Below are positions 8,806-16,884 of a DNA stretch of 64,000 nt, in pieces. How positions within the stretch are numbered: the stretch's first letter is position 1; the number at the start of each line of letters is the position of its first letter. Made by a program: the position numbers and the translations under genes. A model generated the notes under the pieces. That model was given only the letters and a program-made list of their open reading frames with translations. It did no database searches and was not told the DNA's origin. The DNA is taken from the NCBI RefSeq assembly GCF_003663845.1, contig NZ_RCCA01000001.1, positions 806,001 through 870,000 on the forward strand. The letters are read 5' to 3'. Source of the stretch: Chryseobacterium sp. 7 (GTDB taxonomy: Bacteria > Bacteroidota > Bacteroidia > Flavobacteriales > Weeksellaceae).

Positions 8806-9012
8806 CCCCAATTTCCGTTTTTTTATCCACAATCCTTTTATCGGTTTTCTTTTTTTACTATTTTTATAATAGAAATTAATGAAATGGAAAATTCAAAAAA
8901 AAGTTGCAACTTTGCATAAATATTTGAATATCAGTTTCAGATGTATTATTAACTAAACGTTTGCCGAGGTTTGTAAGCAAATTCAGACATCAGGCCGACA
9001 AAGAGGACACTA
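8806..9012 (+). promoter_or_regulatory. Intergenic leader before the TPR gene
   Basis: AT-rich gap without an ORF. It contains GTTGCAACTTTGCATAAA (8904-8921), which resembles Bacteroidota promoter sequence (CAACTTTG as an imperfect -7 box). That would give a leader of roughly 90 nt. No clear hairpin is seen. Confidence 0.3.
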
Positions 9013-10395
9013 TTGGAAGAGTATTTTGGAAATGAACTTGTAAAAAAGTTCGAGGAAATGATGGAAAACAATGACGAATTCTACTTCGATACCGAAGAGT
9101 TAGAAGACATCATCGTTTATTATTTGGAGCTGGGAGACTTTAATTACGCTGACATGGCTGTTAATTATGGACTGAAGCTTCACCCTAATTCGTTGGATAT
9201 TAAGATCAAAAGACTTGAAATCCTTCTGGAGTGGGAAGAGTATAATACTGCGAAAGAACTTATTGACGAGTTGAAGGGTGCTTCTATGGAGCATACAGAC
9301 TTTTTGGTTTGTTACGCCAAGTATTATTCGAACTTAGGAAATCCCAGAAAATCCATTGAAATCTGCAAAAAAGCTTTGACATTAGAGGAAGAAGAAAACT
9401 TTCTCCACAACTTTATTGCGGATGAATATGTGAATCTCGGAGATCCTTTTAACGCTCTTAAACATTACAGAAAAGCACTGAAAGAAGATCCTACGGATGA
9501 ATATTCGCTGGAAAACGCTATGGTGTGCTTCAGTGACCTGAATAAGAGTGAGGAGGCGATTGCCTTTCTTAATGAATATTTAGATGAATTCCCTTATTCT
9601 GAAACAGCTTGGTTTGAATACGGACAATTCTATTTCAACAGAAAAAATTATGATGAAGCCATAAGAGGTTATGATTATCTGTTAGCCATCAACTCAAACT
9701 CTGTTGGGGTTTATGCTAATAAATCAGCTTGTTATGAAGCTTTGGGACAATACCAGAAGGCTATTGAGACTTATGAAGAAATGCTGGAGCTGGAATATAC
9801 AAAAGCATTTACTTTTTATAAGATCGGATTATGCAATAAGGCATTGAAACAGCCTATTTTAGCTTTAAATGCATTCCAGAAATCATTGAGAGAAGACCCT
9901 CAGTTTTATCTTGCCATGATGGAACAGTCTTATCTTTACGAAGAAATGGGCGGAATGTCTGAAGCATTGCATTATGCCAAAGAAGCTACCCAGCTGAATG
10001 AAAACAACCTTGATTACCAGAAAAGACTGGCGTTTTTATTCATTGATTCCGGGAAGTTTGAAGAAAGCCTTTCCTGTCTTAAAAAGCTGGTGGATGCAGA
10101 GCCTTCAAGGTTCTACAACTGGTATGCTTATTCAGAAGTTTTAATGTTGGTAGGAGAGTATGAAGATGCTGTAACTGTTCTAAACAGAGCTATTAAGAAG
10201 CATCACAGAGCAGAGCTTTTTTATCAGCTGAGTAACTGCTTTTACAATCTGAAAGACCAGGATAAAGGAATGGAATCACTTCAACAGGCATTAGAACTTG
10301 ACCCGTCTTTAGCAAAAGATATGCAGAAAAAATATCCTTTCATTAAAGATGAGGTGAAAAAAGTAAAAGCCAGTAAAGTGAAGAAAAAGAATTAG
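9013..10395 (+). CDS. Tetratricopeptide repeat protein
   Basis: 460-residue cytoplasmic protein (no signal peptide) made mostly of TPR units. Typical repeats include PRKSIEICKKALTLEEE, AFNALKHYRKALKEDP-type and YQKAIETYEEMLELE, with about ten in all. It starts at TTG 9013 (MEEYFGNEL); the acidic N-terminus leaves no better ATG. Protein-protein scaffolding is likely, but the partner is unknown. A strong bidirectional hairpin follows. Confidence 0.82.
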   Translation: MEEYFGNELVKKFEEMMENNDEFYFDTEELEDIIVYYLELGDFNYADMAVNYGLKLHPNSLDIKIKRLEILLEWEEYNTAKELIDELKGASMEHTDFLVCYAKYYSNLGNPRKSIEICKKALTLEEEENFLHNFIADEYVNLGDPFNALKHYRKALKEDPTDEYSLENAMVCFSDLNKSEEAIAFLNEYLDEFPYSETAWFEYGQFYFNRKNYDEAIRGYDYLLAINSNSVGVYANKSACYEALGQYQKAIETYEEMLELEYTKAFTFYKIGLCNKALKQPILALNAFQKSLREDPQFYLAMMEQSYLYEEMGGMSEALHYAKEATQLNENNLDYQKRLAFLFIDSGKFEESLSCLKKLVDAEPSRFYNWYAYSEVLMLVGEYEDAVTVLNRAIKKHHRAELFYQLSNCFYNLKDQDKGMESLQQALELDPSLAKDMQKKYPFIKDEVKKVKASKVKKKN

Positions 10396-10413
10396 AATAA
10401 TCTTAAATAATAG

Positions 10414-10441
10414 AAAAACCTGCTGAAATGCAGGTTTTTTT
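10414..10441. terminator. Bidirectional terminator between convergent genes
   Basis: AAAACCTGC / GCAGGTTTT stem with a 6-nt loop and a T-run on both strands, between the TPR gene (+) and the lipoprotein gene (-). Confidence 0.85.
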
Positions 10442-11306
10442 ATTGAAAATTGTATTCATAAACAAATTTATCCGGAGCGCTGCTGGTCGGGTTTCCATTG
10501 ATATCCAGCGTTTGTCTGTCCTCTACGGATGGGTAACCGGCACTATTAAATGTGGTTGTGTATTTGTGGGCACTCGTTCCGCTTCCTGTGCCTCCTCCAA
10601 CTGTTGTATTGGTGAATTCGCCTTTATAAGTGCTTAAAGAGTTTTTTATATTTGAGAATAACATACTTACTCCGTCACTGCTTTCATTTCCGTTGAAAAT
10701 GATTTTGTCAAAACCTTTTACATTTTTAAAAGGATAGTTTTTATCCGTGTAGGTATAGGTCTCTTTCTCGGTATAGTTAACTGTATTTCCATTAACCGTT
10801 CCCATTCCTGAACCTACATTGCTCACCATATTCCCATTGTTGTAGGTGAATATACTATTGATGGTAGAAGAGCCTGCTGTTCCGGAATTCGTTAATCTTT
10901 TTACACTGATCTCAGTCGTGCTTGTGTAAGTATAGGTAAATGTAACGGTATTCTCTATTGCTCCGGTGGTAGAAAATTCCTTAGTAACTGCTGTTGCCAT
11001 ACGGCCGTTATTGTATCCGTATTCAACAGTGCTTTCAAGAATATTATTTTCGTAATTTTTAATACCGGTTACATAATCATCGGTATAAGTGAATTCAATT
11101 CTTTGCCCATGATTAATATTGTTAATCATGCTGATGATTTTGGTTCCGTTGTAATTGATTTTCATGACAATGCCATCCTTTGTCATTTTTGTAGGAAGAA
11201 TGACGTTTTGAGCAGATGGATCACTGTTATCAAAAGGAGTGTCGTCAGAACTGTAGCAAGAAATTGCAGTTAAGGCTAAAACACCAAAAAGTAGAATTTT
11301 TTTCAT
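10440..11306 (-). CDS. Putative lipoprotein with RHS-like strand repeats
   Basis: 288-residue exported lipoprotein. The signal MKKILLFGVLALTAISC gives a lipidation cysteine at 17. The body is a series of short beta strands (FTYTDDYVTGIKNYENNILESTVEYGYNNGRM) that recall YD/RHS-type repeats found in many Bacteroidota lipoproteins. A -7 box (TATATTTG on the minus strand, 11326-11333) lies 20 bp upstream of its ATG. Function unknown. Confidence 0.75.
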   Translation of the reverse strand: MKKILLFGVLALTAISCYSSDDTPFDNSDPSAQNVILPTKMTKDGIVMKINYNGTKIISMINNINHGQRIEFTYTDDYVTGIKNYENNILESTVEYGYNNGRMATAVTKEFSTTGAIENTVTFTYTYTSTTEISVKRLTNSGTAGSSTINSIFTYNNGNMVSNVGSGMGTVNGNTVNYTEKETYTYTDKNYPFKNVKGFDKIIFNGNESSDGVSMLFSNIKNSLSTYKGEFTNTTVGGGTGSGTSAHKYTTTFNSAGYPSVEDRQTLDINGNPTSSAPDKFVYEYNFQ

Positions 11307-11353
11307 AGTTATAAGTTAAATCACCCAAATATAATTTAATTTATAATATGATT

Positions 11354-12232
11354 TTATTTTTTCGGATTTGTTCTTAAAAATATGAGACCGCCAATAATAA
11401 TTCCTGCCCCTGCAAATTGCAAATAGGTCAGTTTTTCCCCATCAATAATCCCCCAGATAATAGCCACAATAGGCATTATTAAAGTAACCGTAGAAGCAAA
11501 AAGAGGAGAAGAAACTTTTAGCAAACGGTAATTCATCGTCATGGCCAGGCCGGTTCCGAAAACCGATAAAAGGCTCACAAACATAAGTCCCATCAAATTA
11601 TCTTTTGAAAAACTGAACTCCGAAAAGAATCCTGTACTCGTCAATGCTATAACAGATGGAAATAATAAAACAAATGAGAATACAAAAGCAGAGAGAACAG
11701 TAGACGAAACCTCCATAAGCTTTGATTTTACAGTTGTTGTGCTCATGGCATAGCATAAAGTAGCCAATAACAGCAGCAAAATCGGAATCATTTTCAGTTC
11801 TCCGCTGTCGCCTCCTCCGAAAGCGAGAATACAAACTCCCGTAAAGCTTATTAACGTCCCTATAATCTGTTTTTTGGTCGTTTCGAATTTCCATACCAAT
11901 GCTCCAACGATAATGACGAAAATAGGCATCATTGAATTGATAATCCCGGCAATACTGCTGCTTACTTCAGTTTCGGCAATCGGAAAGAGAAACATTGGGA
12001 TAAAATTTCCTGTAAAAGCAGCCAGAATGAGCCATTTCAAGTGTTTCTTAGGGAAAAGTTTATAATTGGAAATTGCAACCGGAAGTAAGATAATCCCTGC
12101 AATAAGTACTCTTAAAGAGCCCACCTGATACGGATTAAAATGCTCCAGGGATTTTTTGATCAGAATAAAAGATGATCCCCAGATAATACTCAGGATAATC
12201 AGAAGAACCCATTTTTCTTTATCTGCGTTCAT
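11354..12232 (-). CDS. EamA/DMT family transporter
   Basis: 292-residue inner-membrane protein with ten predicted membrane segments in two EamA halves (LLIILSIIWGSSFILIKKSLEHF near the N-terminus; SLLSVFGTGLAMTMNYRLLK in the second half). It is a drug/metabolite exporter type, and the substrate is unknown. It overlaps the 3' end of aat by 14 bp, so the two are probably cotranscribed. Confidence 0.88.
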   Translation of the reverse strand: MNADKEKWVLLIILSIIWGSSFILIKKSLEHFNPYQVGSLRVLIAGIILLPVAISNYKLFPKKHLKWLILAAFTGNFIPMFLFPIAETEVSSSIAGIINSMMPIFVIIVGALVWKFETTKKQIIGTLISFTGVCILAFGGGDSGELKMIPILLLLLATLCYAMSTTTVKSKLMEVSSTVLSAFVFSFVLLFPSVIALTSTGFFSEFSFSKDNLMGLMFVSLLSVFGTGLAMTMNYRLLKVSSPLFASTVTLIMPIVAIIWGIIDGEKLTYLQFAGAGIIIGGLIFLRTNPKK

Positions 12233-12872
12233 TATTTTCGTGTAAGATTTTTAGAAATTCTTTTTTAGGAATCATTTTCGCCCCCAGGCTCTCAAGATGT
12301 TCTGTATGTGATTGGCAGTCAACAAGTTCAATGTTGTTTTTGTTGCTTTCTACAAAATGAATAAATCCTGCTTTGGAAGCGTTGCTCACCTTGGCAAACA
12401 TGCTTTCGCCACAAAAAACATTGCCAATCTGTAGCCCGTAAAAACCCCCTACAAGTTCTCCATCCTGCCATACTTCAATACTTTTGGCCAGACCGTATTG
12501 ATGAAGCTGGATAAAAGATTCCATCAATTCATCAGAAAGCCATGTTCCTGACTGTCCTTTTCTTGTTGCCTGCTGACAGTTTCTGATCACTTCCCTGAAA
12601 TTCTGATTCTCCGAAAAGGTAAAAACATTTTTGTTCAATATTTTTCTCATAGATTTTGAAACCTTCAGCTCTTCCGGAACCAGAACAAATCTCGGATCCG
12701 GGCACCACCAGAGAATTTCTTCTCCAGGATTGTACCAGGGAAAAATACCCAGCTGATAGGCAAACCAAATGCGCTCTACAGACAGGTCGCCACCGAAAGC
12801 AACTACTCCTTCGTGGCCCTCATACAGTTCCGGGTCGGGAAATGAAATCTCGTTTTCGTCTAATCGAACCAT
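12219..12872 (-). CDS. aat: Leucyl/phenylalanyl-tRNA-protein transferase
   Basis: 217-residue Aat, which transfers Leu or Phe from tRNA to the N-terminus of proteins for ClpS/ClpAP degradation. Hallmarks are FPDPELYEGHEGVVAFGGDLS, GIFPWYNPGEEILWWCPDPR and GGFYGLQIGNVFCGESMF. Length is normal. The EamA gene begins inside its 3' end. Confidence 0.93.
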   Translation of the reverse strand: MVRLDENEISFPDPELYEGHEGVVAFGGDLSVERIWFAYQLGIFPWYNPGEEILWWCPDPRFVLVPEELKVSKSMRKILNKNVFTFSENQNFREVIRNCQQATRKGQSGTWLSDELMESFIQLHQYGLAKSIEVWQDGELVGGFYGLQIGNVFCGESMFAKVSNASKAGFIHFVESNKNNIELVDCQSHTEHLESLGAKMIPKKEFLKILHENNERR

Positions 12873-12884
12873 TTTTTAGAAAAA

Positions 12885-12910
12885 AAATCCTACTTCAAAA
12901 AGCAGGATTT
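12885..12910 (-). terminator. Terminator of the DUF3127 gene
   Basis: AAATCCT...CTT / AAG...AGGATTT hairpin with A-rich DNA on the plus strand (T-run on the minus), between the DUF3127 gene and aat. Confidence 0.65.
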
Positions 12911-12932
12911 ATATTTGATCTTTATTCTTTAA

Positions 12933-13310
12933 TTAAAAAGGCAAATCATCGTCATCGTCTCCGGCAAACGGATTTTCGTTAGAAACAGGAGATGCTGACT
13001 GCTGAGGCATAGCCTGAGTAGGTTCTGAAGCGTTCTCAGAAACTTTCTCTACTCTCCACCCTGTAATAGAGTTGAAGTATTTAGTTTCACCCTGAGGAGA
13101 AACCCATTCTCTACCTCTGATATTGATTCCTACCTTTACGTTTTCTCCTTCTTTAAGGTTATCTAATAAACTTATTTTATCAGACAAAAATTCTATGTTT
13201 ATCGGCTGTGGATACTGTTCCTGGGTCAAAATAACCATTTCTCTTTTTTGAAACCCGCTCGCAAATGTTTGAGCATCAAAAAGTTTCTTTACCGTTCCTT
13301 GTAATTCCAT
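12933..13310 (-). CDS. DUF3127 protein (ssDNA-binding-like fold)
   Basis: 125-residue protein beginning MELQGTVKKLFDAQTFASGF. I moved the start to the ATG at 13310, since the open frame upstream to 13445 is AT-rich and unlike the family. The OB-fold-like body (KREMVILTQEQYPQPINIEF...GREWVSPQGETKYFNSITGWRVE) is followed by a linker and an acidic tail DDDDDLPF. That tail resembles the C-terminal tip of SSB proteins, so a role in DNA metabolism is plausible but unproved. Confidence 0.85.
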   Translation of the reverse strand: MELQGTVKKLFDAQTFASGFQKREMVILTQEQYPQPINIEFLSDKISLLDNLKEGENVKVGINIRGREWVSPQGETKYFNSITGWRVEKVSENASEPTQAMPQQSASPVSNENPFAGDDDDDLPF

Positions 13311-13408
13311 ATCGTAAATATTAACGATGTAAAAGTAAGAAAATGAAATGTAATAAAAGGTGCCGTGAAAAAAAAATGTGGAATTTTTAATTTTTTTTCC
13401 TGAAAAGT

Positions 13409-13438
13409 TTGGTGCTAAAGGAAATTGTCCTATATTTG
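13409..13438 (+). promoter_or_regulatory. Promoter of the first tRNA cluster
   Basis: TTG (13409-13411), 19-bp spacer, then TATATTTG (13431-13438): a near-ideal Bacteroidota promoter 52 bp before the first tRNA. Confidence 0.75.
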
Positions 13439-13489
13439 CACTCACAAAAACGAAGCAAGCTCTTTAAAACTTACAGTATAAAAAAACCA

Positions 13490-13571
13490 GCGGATGTGGT
13501 GTAATTGGTAGCCACGCCAGACTTAGGATCTGGTGCCGTGAGGCGTGGGGGTTCGAGTCCCTTCATCCGCA
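13490..13571 (+). tRNA. tRNA-Leu(UAG), copy 1
   Basis: 82 nt; acceptor GCGGATG / CATCCGC with discriminator A. The anticodon loop is CTTAGGA and there is a long variable arm. An identical copy occurs at 13864-13945. Confidence 0.96.
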
Positions 13572-13575
13572 CTAT

Positions 13576-13648
13576 GCGAAAATAGCTCAGCTGGTAGAGC
13601 ACAACCTTGCCAAGGTTGGGGTCGCGGGTTCGAATCCCGTTTTTCGCT
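13576..13648 (+). tRNA. tRNA-Gly(GCC)
   Basis: 73 nt; acceptor GCGAAAA / TTTTCGC, discriminator T followed by an encoded CCA. The anticodon loop TTGCCAA gives GCC. It is the only intact Gly gene of the duplicated clusters. Confidence 0.95.
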
Positions 13649-13657
13649 CCACACCAT

Positions 13658-13741
13658 GCCCTGGTGGTGGAACTGGTAGACACGCAGGACTTAAAATCCT
13701 GTGTCCGCAAGGACGTACGGGTTCAAGTCCCGTCTGGGGTA
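13658..13741 (+). tRNA. tRNA-Leu(UAA), copy 1
   Basis: 84 nt; anticodon loop CTTAAAA and a long variable arm (TGTCCGCAAGGACG). Its 3' part (13686-13744) is the same 59-bp sequence that bounds the prophage, so it is a potential second attB. Confidence 0.95.
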
Positions 13742-13744
13742 CAA

Positions 13745-13777
13745 GACCCTCTGTAATATCTTACGGAGGGTTTTTTG
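13745..13777 (+). terminator. Terminator of tRNA cluster 1
   Basis: ACCCTCTGTAA / TTACGGAGGGT stem plus TTTTTT. It is homologous to the terminator just right of attR (58611-58645). Confidence 0.85.
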
Positions 13778-13812
13778 TTTTAATAGAGAGTGTTCTTTTA
13801 AATAAAATATTT

Positions 13813-13820
13813 TATATTTG
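13813..13820 (+). promoter_or_regulatory. -7 box of tRNA cluster 2
   Basis: TATATTTG 43 bp before the second tRNA-Leu(UAG). The -33 TTG is not conserved. Confidence 0.55.
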
Positions 13821-13863
13821 TAAGAAATACGGCCAGTATCTGTAAAAAGAAAATGGTAAATCC

Positions 13864-13945
13864 GCGGATGTGGTGTAATTGGTAGCCACGCCAGACTTAG
13901 GATCTGGTGCCGTGAGGCGTGGGGGTTCGAGTCCCTTCATCCGCA
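13864..13945 (+). tRNA. tRNA-Leu(UAG), copy 2
   Basis: Identical to 13490-13571; first gene of the duplicated cluster. Confidence 0.95.
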
Positions 13946-13948
13946 CTA

Positions 13949-14013
13949 TTCTAAAAATACTTTTAGAATTATAAAGAAGGTTGGAACCGAGGTTCGAATC
14001 TTTTTTTTGTCCA
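13949..14013 (+). pseudogene. Decayed tRNA-Gly remnant
   Basis: This stretch sits where cluster 1 has tRNA-Gly. It keeps AAGGTTGG and GGTTCGAATC (T-arm), but the acceptor and D-arm are degraded (TTTTTTTT in place of the acceptor 3' strand). It cannot fold as a tRNA. It is the relic of a tandem cluster duplication. Confidence 0.75.
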
Positions 14014-14019
14014 TACCAT

Positions 14020-14103
14020 GCCCTGGTGGTGGAACTGGTAGACACGCAGGACTTAAAATCCTGTGTCCGCAAGGACGTACGGGTTCAAGTCCCGTCTGGG
14101 GTA
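14020..14103 (+). tRNA. tRNA-Leu(UAA), copy 2 (prophage integration gene)
   Basis: 84 nt, identical to copy 1. Its 3' 56 nt belong to the attL repeat, so the gene is reconstituted by the incoming element and stays functional after integration. Confidence 0.95.
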
Positions 14104-14106
14104 CAA
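14048..14106 (+). other. attL: 59-bp tRNA-Leu attachment repeat
   Basis: The sequence from AGGACTTAAAATCCTG to GGGGTACAA is repeated exactly at 58553-58611. The sequences left and right of the two copies diverge at once. An integrase gene starts 105 bp further in. Confidence 0.92.
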
Positions 14107-14147
14107 CTCCGCAAATCCCCTTCCACAAAGGATTTGCGGAGGTTTTT
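14105..14147 (+). terminator. Terminator inside the left end of the prophage
   Basis: CTCCGCAAATCC / GGATTTGCGGAG stem with 11-nt loop then TTTTT. It ends tRNA transcription in place of the displaced native terminator. Confidence 0.85.
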
Positions 14148-14184
14148 AAAATTCAAAAAAAATTCTTTGTTCTCGCTAGATTTC

Positions 14185-14210
14185 AAATCGTGCAAAAAAA
14201 CGTGCAAAAA
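14185..14210 (+). repeat. Candidate integrase arm sites, left
   Basis: AATCGTGCAAAA and ACGTGCAAAA lie in tandem immediately before the integrase ATG. A similar pair (ATCGTGCAAAAT, CCGTGTAAAAAT) is found at 58439-58466 near attR. Matching repeats at both ends suit arm-type integrase binding. Confidence 0.5.
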
Positions 14211-15356
14211 ATGAAATCTTATTCTGAAATGAAAGTTTATCCCGTAAATTGGGAAACATCAAAAAAAACAATCTCAAAAGACTGGATCGTTCGATACAAT
14301 TTTACTGATAAAAATGGAATTGAATATCCTACATCATTCAAAGGTATGAACCATATTAAGGATCATACAGAACGTGTTGCCGAGACAAGGCGTCTGATTG
14401 CTGAAGAGCAATATTTGCTTGATCGTGGGTACAATCCAAAAACAGGAGAATATGATACCGTTTCTGGATTAAATCTTGTTAATGGTAAAACCTTATTTTT
14501 GGCAGCTTGTAATATTGCTATTGAAACAAAAGATCTGGTTAAATCTTCTAAAGAAGATATGATCAACAGCATGAAGCATATTACAAAATATGCTACTTTG
14601 TTGAAACTGCATTTAAAACCCATAAAAGATATTACGAAAGCAGATATTAAACAGCTTCTTATTCACATGAAAAACGATCAGCATACCAATTATAGGATCA
14701 ATAAGACAAAGTCTCATTTATCTTCTTGCTTTACGTTTTTTACGGAACTGGATATATTTCAGGTAAATTTTGTTCGTGGTATTTCAAAACTTCCTCACAT
14801 TCCGGCCAAAAAAGAAGTTATTAGGACTCCAGAAGAGTGGAAGAAATTCCATTCTATAAAAAACCTGAATTATAATGTTTATGTTTTTTTGTATATTTTC
14901 TTTTATTGTGGAAGCAGGTTTGAAGAAATGATCCATGTTAAAAAAGAAGATGTTGAAATTGATAAAAGCATCTTTTGGATAAATTTGAAAAAGGGGGGCG
15001 TTCATACCCGAGCTATGCGACCCATCAATTTCCATGCGTGGAATTATTGGAAAACTTTGTATGACATTGCTAAGCCTGATCAATACTTATTTAGTTTTAA
15101 CCAAATGCCACATGATGAGCCTGTAACTGCAAACAGTTTATATCGTATTGCTTCAAGATATTTAAGGAAAGTTGGGTTGAATATTACTGGGTATGCTTTA
15201 AAACACTCATATATAAATATGGTGACTAATGTTTATGGGCTGTCAAAAGGTAAAGAACTTGCAGGACATACAACTGAAAGAACAACATTAAATTATGCCG
15301 TTGATTATGAGCAGCAGCAAGTAGAAAAAAATAAAAATATTGATATTTGTATTTAA
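14211..15356 (+). CDS. Tyrosine-type phage integrase
   Basis: 381-residue site-specific recombinase that would join attP to the tRNA-Leu gene. I start at ATG 14211; the open frame upstream runs through the tRNA. It has an N-terminal arm-binding region, a core-binding helical domain (residues 110-190) and a catalytic domain with R236 (CGSRFEEM), H353 (LAGHTTERTT) and nucleophile Y362 (LNYAVDY). Box II reads YALKHS, so the usual HxxR is YxxK (K331, H332), a variation I believe occurs in some Bacteroidota integrases. The gene adjoins attL, as expected. Confidence 0.9.
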   Translation: MKSYSEMKVYPVNWETSKKTISKDWIVRYNFTDKNGIEYPTSFKGMNHIKDHTERVAETRRLIAEEQYLLDRGYNPKTGEYDTVSGLNLVNGKTLFLAACNIAIETKDLVKSSKEDMINSMKHITKYATLLKLHLKPIKDITKADIKQLLIHMKNDQHTNYRINKTKSHLSSCFTFFTELDIFQVNFVRGISKLPHIPAKKEVIRTPEEWKKFHSIKNLNYNVYVFLYIFFYCGSRFEEMIHVKKEDVEIDKSIFWINLKKGGVHTRAMRPINFHAWNYWKTLYDIAKPDQYLFSFNQMPHDEPVTANSLYRIASRYLRKVGLNITGYALKHSYINMVTNVYGLSKGKELAGHTTERTTLNYAVDYEQQQVEKNKNIDICI

Positions 15357-15363
15357 AATAATA

Positions 15364-15391
15364 GAGGCTGTCTTACTTTTAAGACAGCCTC
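15364..15391. terminator. Bidirectional terminator after integrase
   Basis: AGGCTGTCTTA / TTAAGACAGCCT near-perfect stem between the convergent integrase and beta-barrel genes. Confidence 0.8.
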
Positions 15392-15421
15392 TTCTTACTT
15401 GTTATTAAAAAGTTCTTACTT

Positions 15422-16018
15422 TTAAAAAGAGTAGTTTATACCTAATTGGAAATTAGTATTTTTTGAAGAGTCAACGTCATCTTTGACAATTTTTGTTAAT
15501 CCGGCAACATAACGGACATTGACTCCTTGGTTGGGAATAAATTTATATCCGAGGCCAATCCCTAATCCAAAATTGAAGGTTTTTAATGAATCTTTATTAT
15601 TTCTACTCAAAGGTGTAGTTATGAAATTTTCTTCAGCCTTTGCATTGATAAGGAAGCCAAATTCAGTCCCTGCTTCAAAATAAAATTTAGAAGTGGCATT
15701 ATACTGAACCATTACAGGAACATTGATGTAGCCAAGAGTTTGCTTTATATCCGTTACAGCAAGACCTCCAAAATAATATTTATCTTTTGCTTTTGCTCCC
15801 TGCTGACTGTACACTACCTCTGGTTGAATACTAAATATTTTAGAAATAGGGATATTAACAAAAGCTCCGGCATAAAATCCAAGTTTAGATTTATAATCAC
15901 TTCCAGTAAAACTTGAAAGGCTACCTCCAGCTTTAGCACCAAATTTAGGTCCGTTTGTAGATTGTGCGAATGACAGAGTTCCTAAAACCATGTATAAGCT
16001 AATTAAATGTTTTTTCAT
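15422..16018 (-). CDS. PorT-like outer-membrane beta-barrel protein
   Basis: 198-residue protein with a signal peptide (MKKHLISLYMVLGTLSFAQ) and a small-barrel body typical of porin-family PF13568 proteins (FGAKAGGSLSSFTG, FYAGAFVNIPISKIFSIQPEVVYSQQG, LGLGYKFIPNQGVNVRYVAGL, C-terminal FQLGINYSF). It is not a phage gene; it is part of the cargo at the left end of the element. No specific link to the toxin genes can be shown. Confidence 0.8.
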   Translation of the reverse strand: MKKHLISLYMVLGTLSFAQSTNGPKFGAKAGGSLSSFTGSDYKSKLGFYAGAFVNIPISKIFSIQPEVVYSQQGAKAKDKYYFGGLAVTDIKQTLGYINVPVMVQYNATSKFYFEAGTEFGFLINAKAEENFITTPLSRNNKDSLKTFNFGLGIGLGYKFIPNQGVNVRYVAGLTKIVKDDVDSSKNTNFQLGINYSF

Positions 16019-16106
16019 AAATATGTTTTAAAAATATATTAGAATCTAGTATTTTTATGATTATCAGATGTGTCTAAAATTTACCTACTTTTTATGGTGA
16101 GTTTAT

Positions 16107-16160
16107 TTTTTACAGTCATTTTAAATAGAAGCAAAAGTACGAATATTCATACTTTTGCTT
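16107..16160 (-). repeat. Hairpin-bearing repeat, left copy
   Basis: TTTTACAGTCATTT is followed by a 30-bp near-palindrome with arms AGCAAAAGTA / TACTTTTGCT (16130-16159). A second copy lies at 16818-16873. It also serves as a likely terminator of the 16214-16816 gene, since it lies just past the stop on the minus strand. Confidence 0.65.
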
Positions 16161-16213
16161 TAATAATCAGATTATGATTATTCGAATTTCTACTGTGTCA
16201 CTAGGTTAATATT

Positions 16214-16816
16214 TTAAGCTTTACGTAAATCATCCAAAAGTTTACTCATTCTTTCTGCTCTTTCTTTTCTCTCCTTAGTTTCTTTTTTTTCATCACCCCA
16301 AAAATCAAGGTATACAGTTTCTCTACCGAATGCAGCTTCCGCCAATATTTTCACTTCAGGATCAATCTTACCTTCCAAAAACAATTGAGAAAATGCCAAT
16401 GAAATAATCATATTATCAATCATGTTTAAATCAATATATTCATTACGCATGGTGCGAACGATTCTAGTTAACCTTTCTGAATCTTTACCATCCATGGAAA
16501 TATCAAAGCCCAGGTATCCAAAATCTGAAAGTTGAGAGTCAATAAATTTTTTTATATCTTTTTTTGGATGTTCCTTTTTCCAGTCAGAATACAGATAGTA
16601 TGTATCACTACCTATATCATTTCCAAAAGGAGACCATGCATCTAAAGGATCATAATAAAACTCACTAGTCATTATTTTCTTTGCAGCTTCACTGCCGTTT
16701 TTCCATTCAATTTCTAAATACTTTGGAGAAGCCTGTCCTTTATAGATTCCAAAAATTATAAAGCAGAAAAGAATAGCTGAAGTATTGACAAACTTTCTCA
16801 TAGATCTATTTTCCAT
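16214..16816 (-). CDS. Exported protein in the toxin/immunity cassette (function unknown)
   Basis: 200-residue protein with an N-terminal hydrophobic signal (MRKFVNTSAILFCFIIFGIYKGQAS; the ATG at 16801 is an alternative start that drops five residues). The mature part is helical and acidic/basic, ending in KKETKERKERAERMSKLLDDLRKA. It lies between two copies of a hairpin-bearing repeat and downstream of the RHS toxin and its LRR-like neighbour. A periplasmic immunity or accessory role is inferred from position only. Confidence 0.6.
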   Translation of the reverse strand: MENRSMRKFVNTSAILFCFIIFGIYKGQASPKYLEIEWKNGSEAAKKIMTSEFYYDPLDAWSPFGNDIGSDTYYLYSDWKKEHPKKDIKKFIDSQLSDFGYLGFDISMDGKDSERLTRIVRTMRNEYIDLNMIDNMIISLAFSQLFLEGKIDPEVKILAEAAFGRETVYLDFWGDEKKETKERKERAERMSKLLDDLRKA

Positions 16817-16817
16817 A

Positions 16818-16873
16818 TTTTACAGTCATTTGAAAATGAAAGCAAAAGTAGGAGTACTCCTACTTTTGCTTGA
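16818..16873 (-). repeat. Hairpin-bearing repeat, right copy
   Basis: TTTTACAGTCATTTG followed by a perfect 30-bp palindrome (16841-16870; arms AGCAAAAGTAGGAGT / ACTCCTACTTTTGCT). It ends the LRR-like gene and matches 16107-16160, so the 16214-16816 gene is flanked by direct repeats. Confidence 0.7.
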
Positions 16874-16884
16874 AGAGATTTAAT

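Noticed and set aside
13471..14128. Several open frames across the tRNA clusters on the minus strand (60-86 residues)
   Set aside because: They are read through tRNA genes; their repeated products simply mirror the duplicated tRNAs.
14007..14210. Upstream extension of the integrase frame through tRNA-Leu
   Set aside because: It is in frame but lies in the tRNA and its terminator; the family-like N-terminus begins at ATG 14211.
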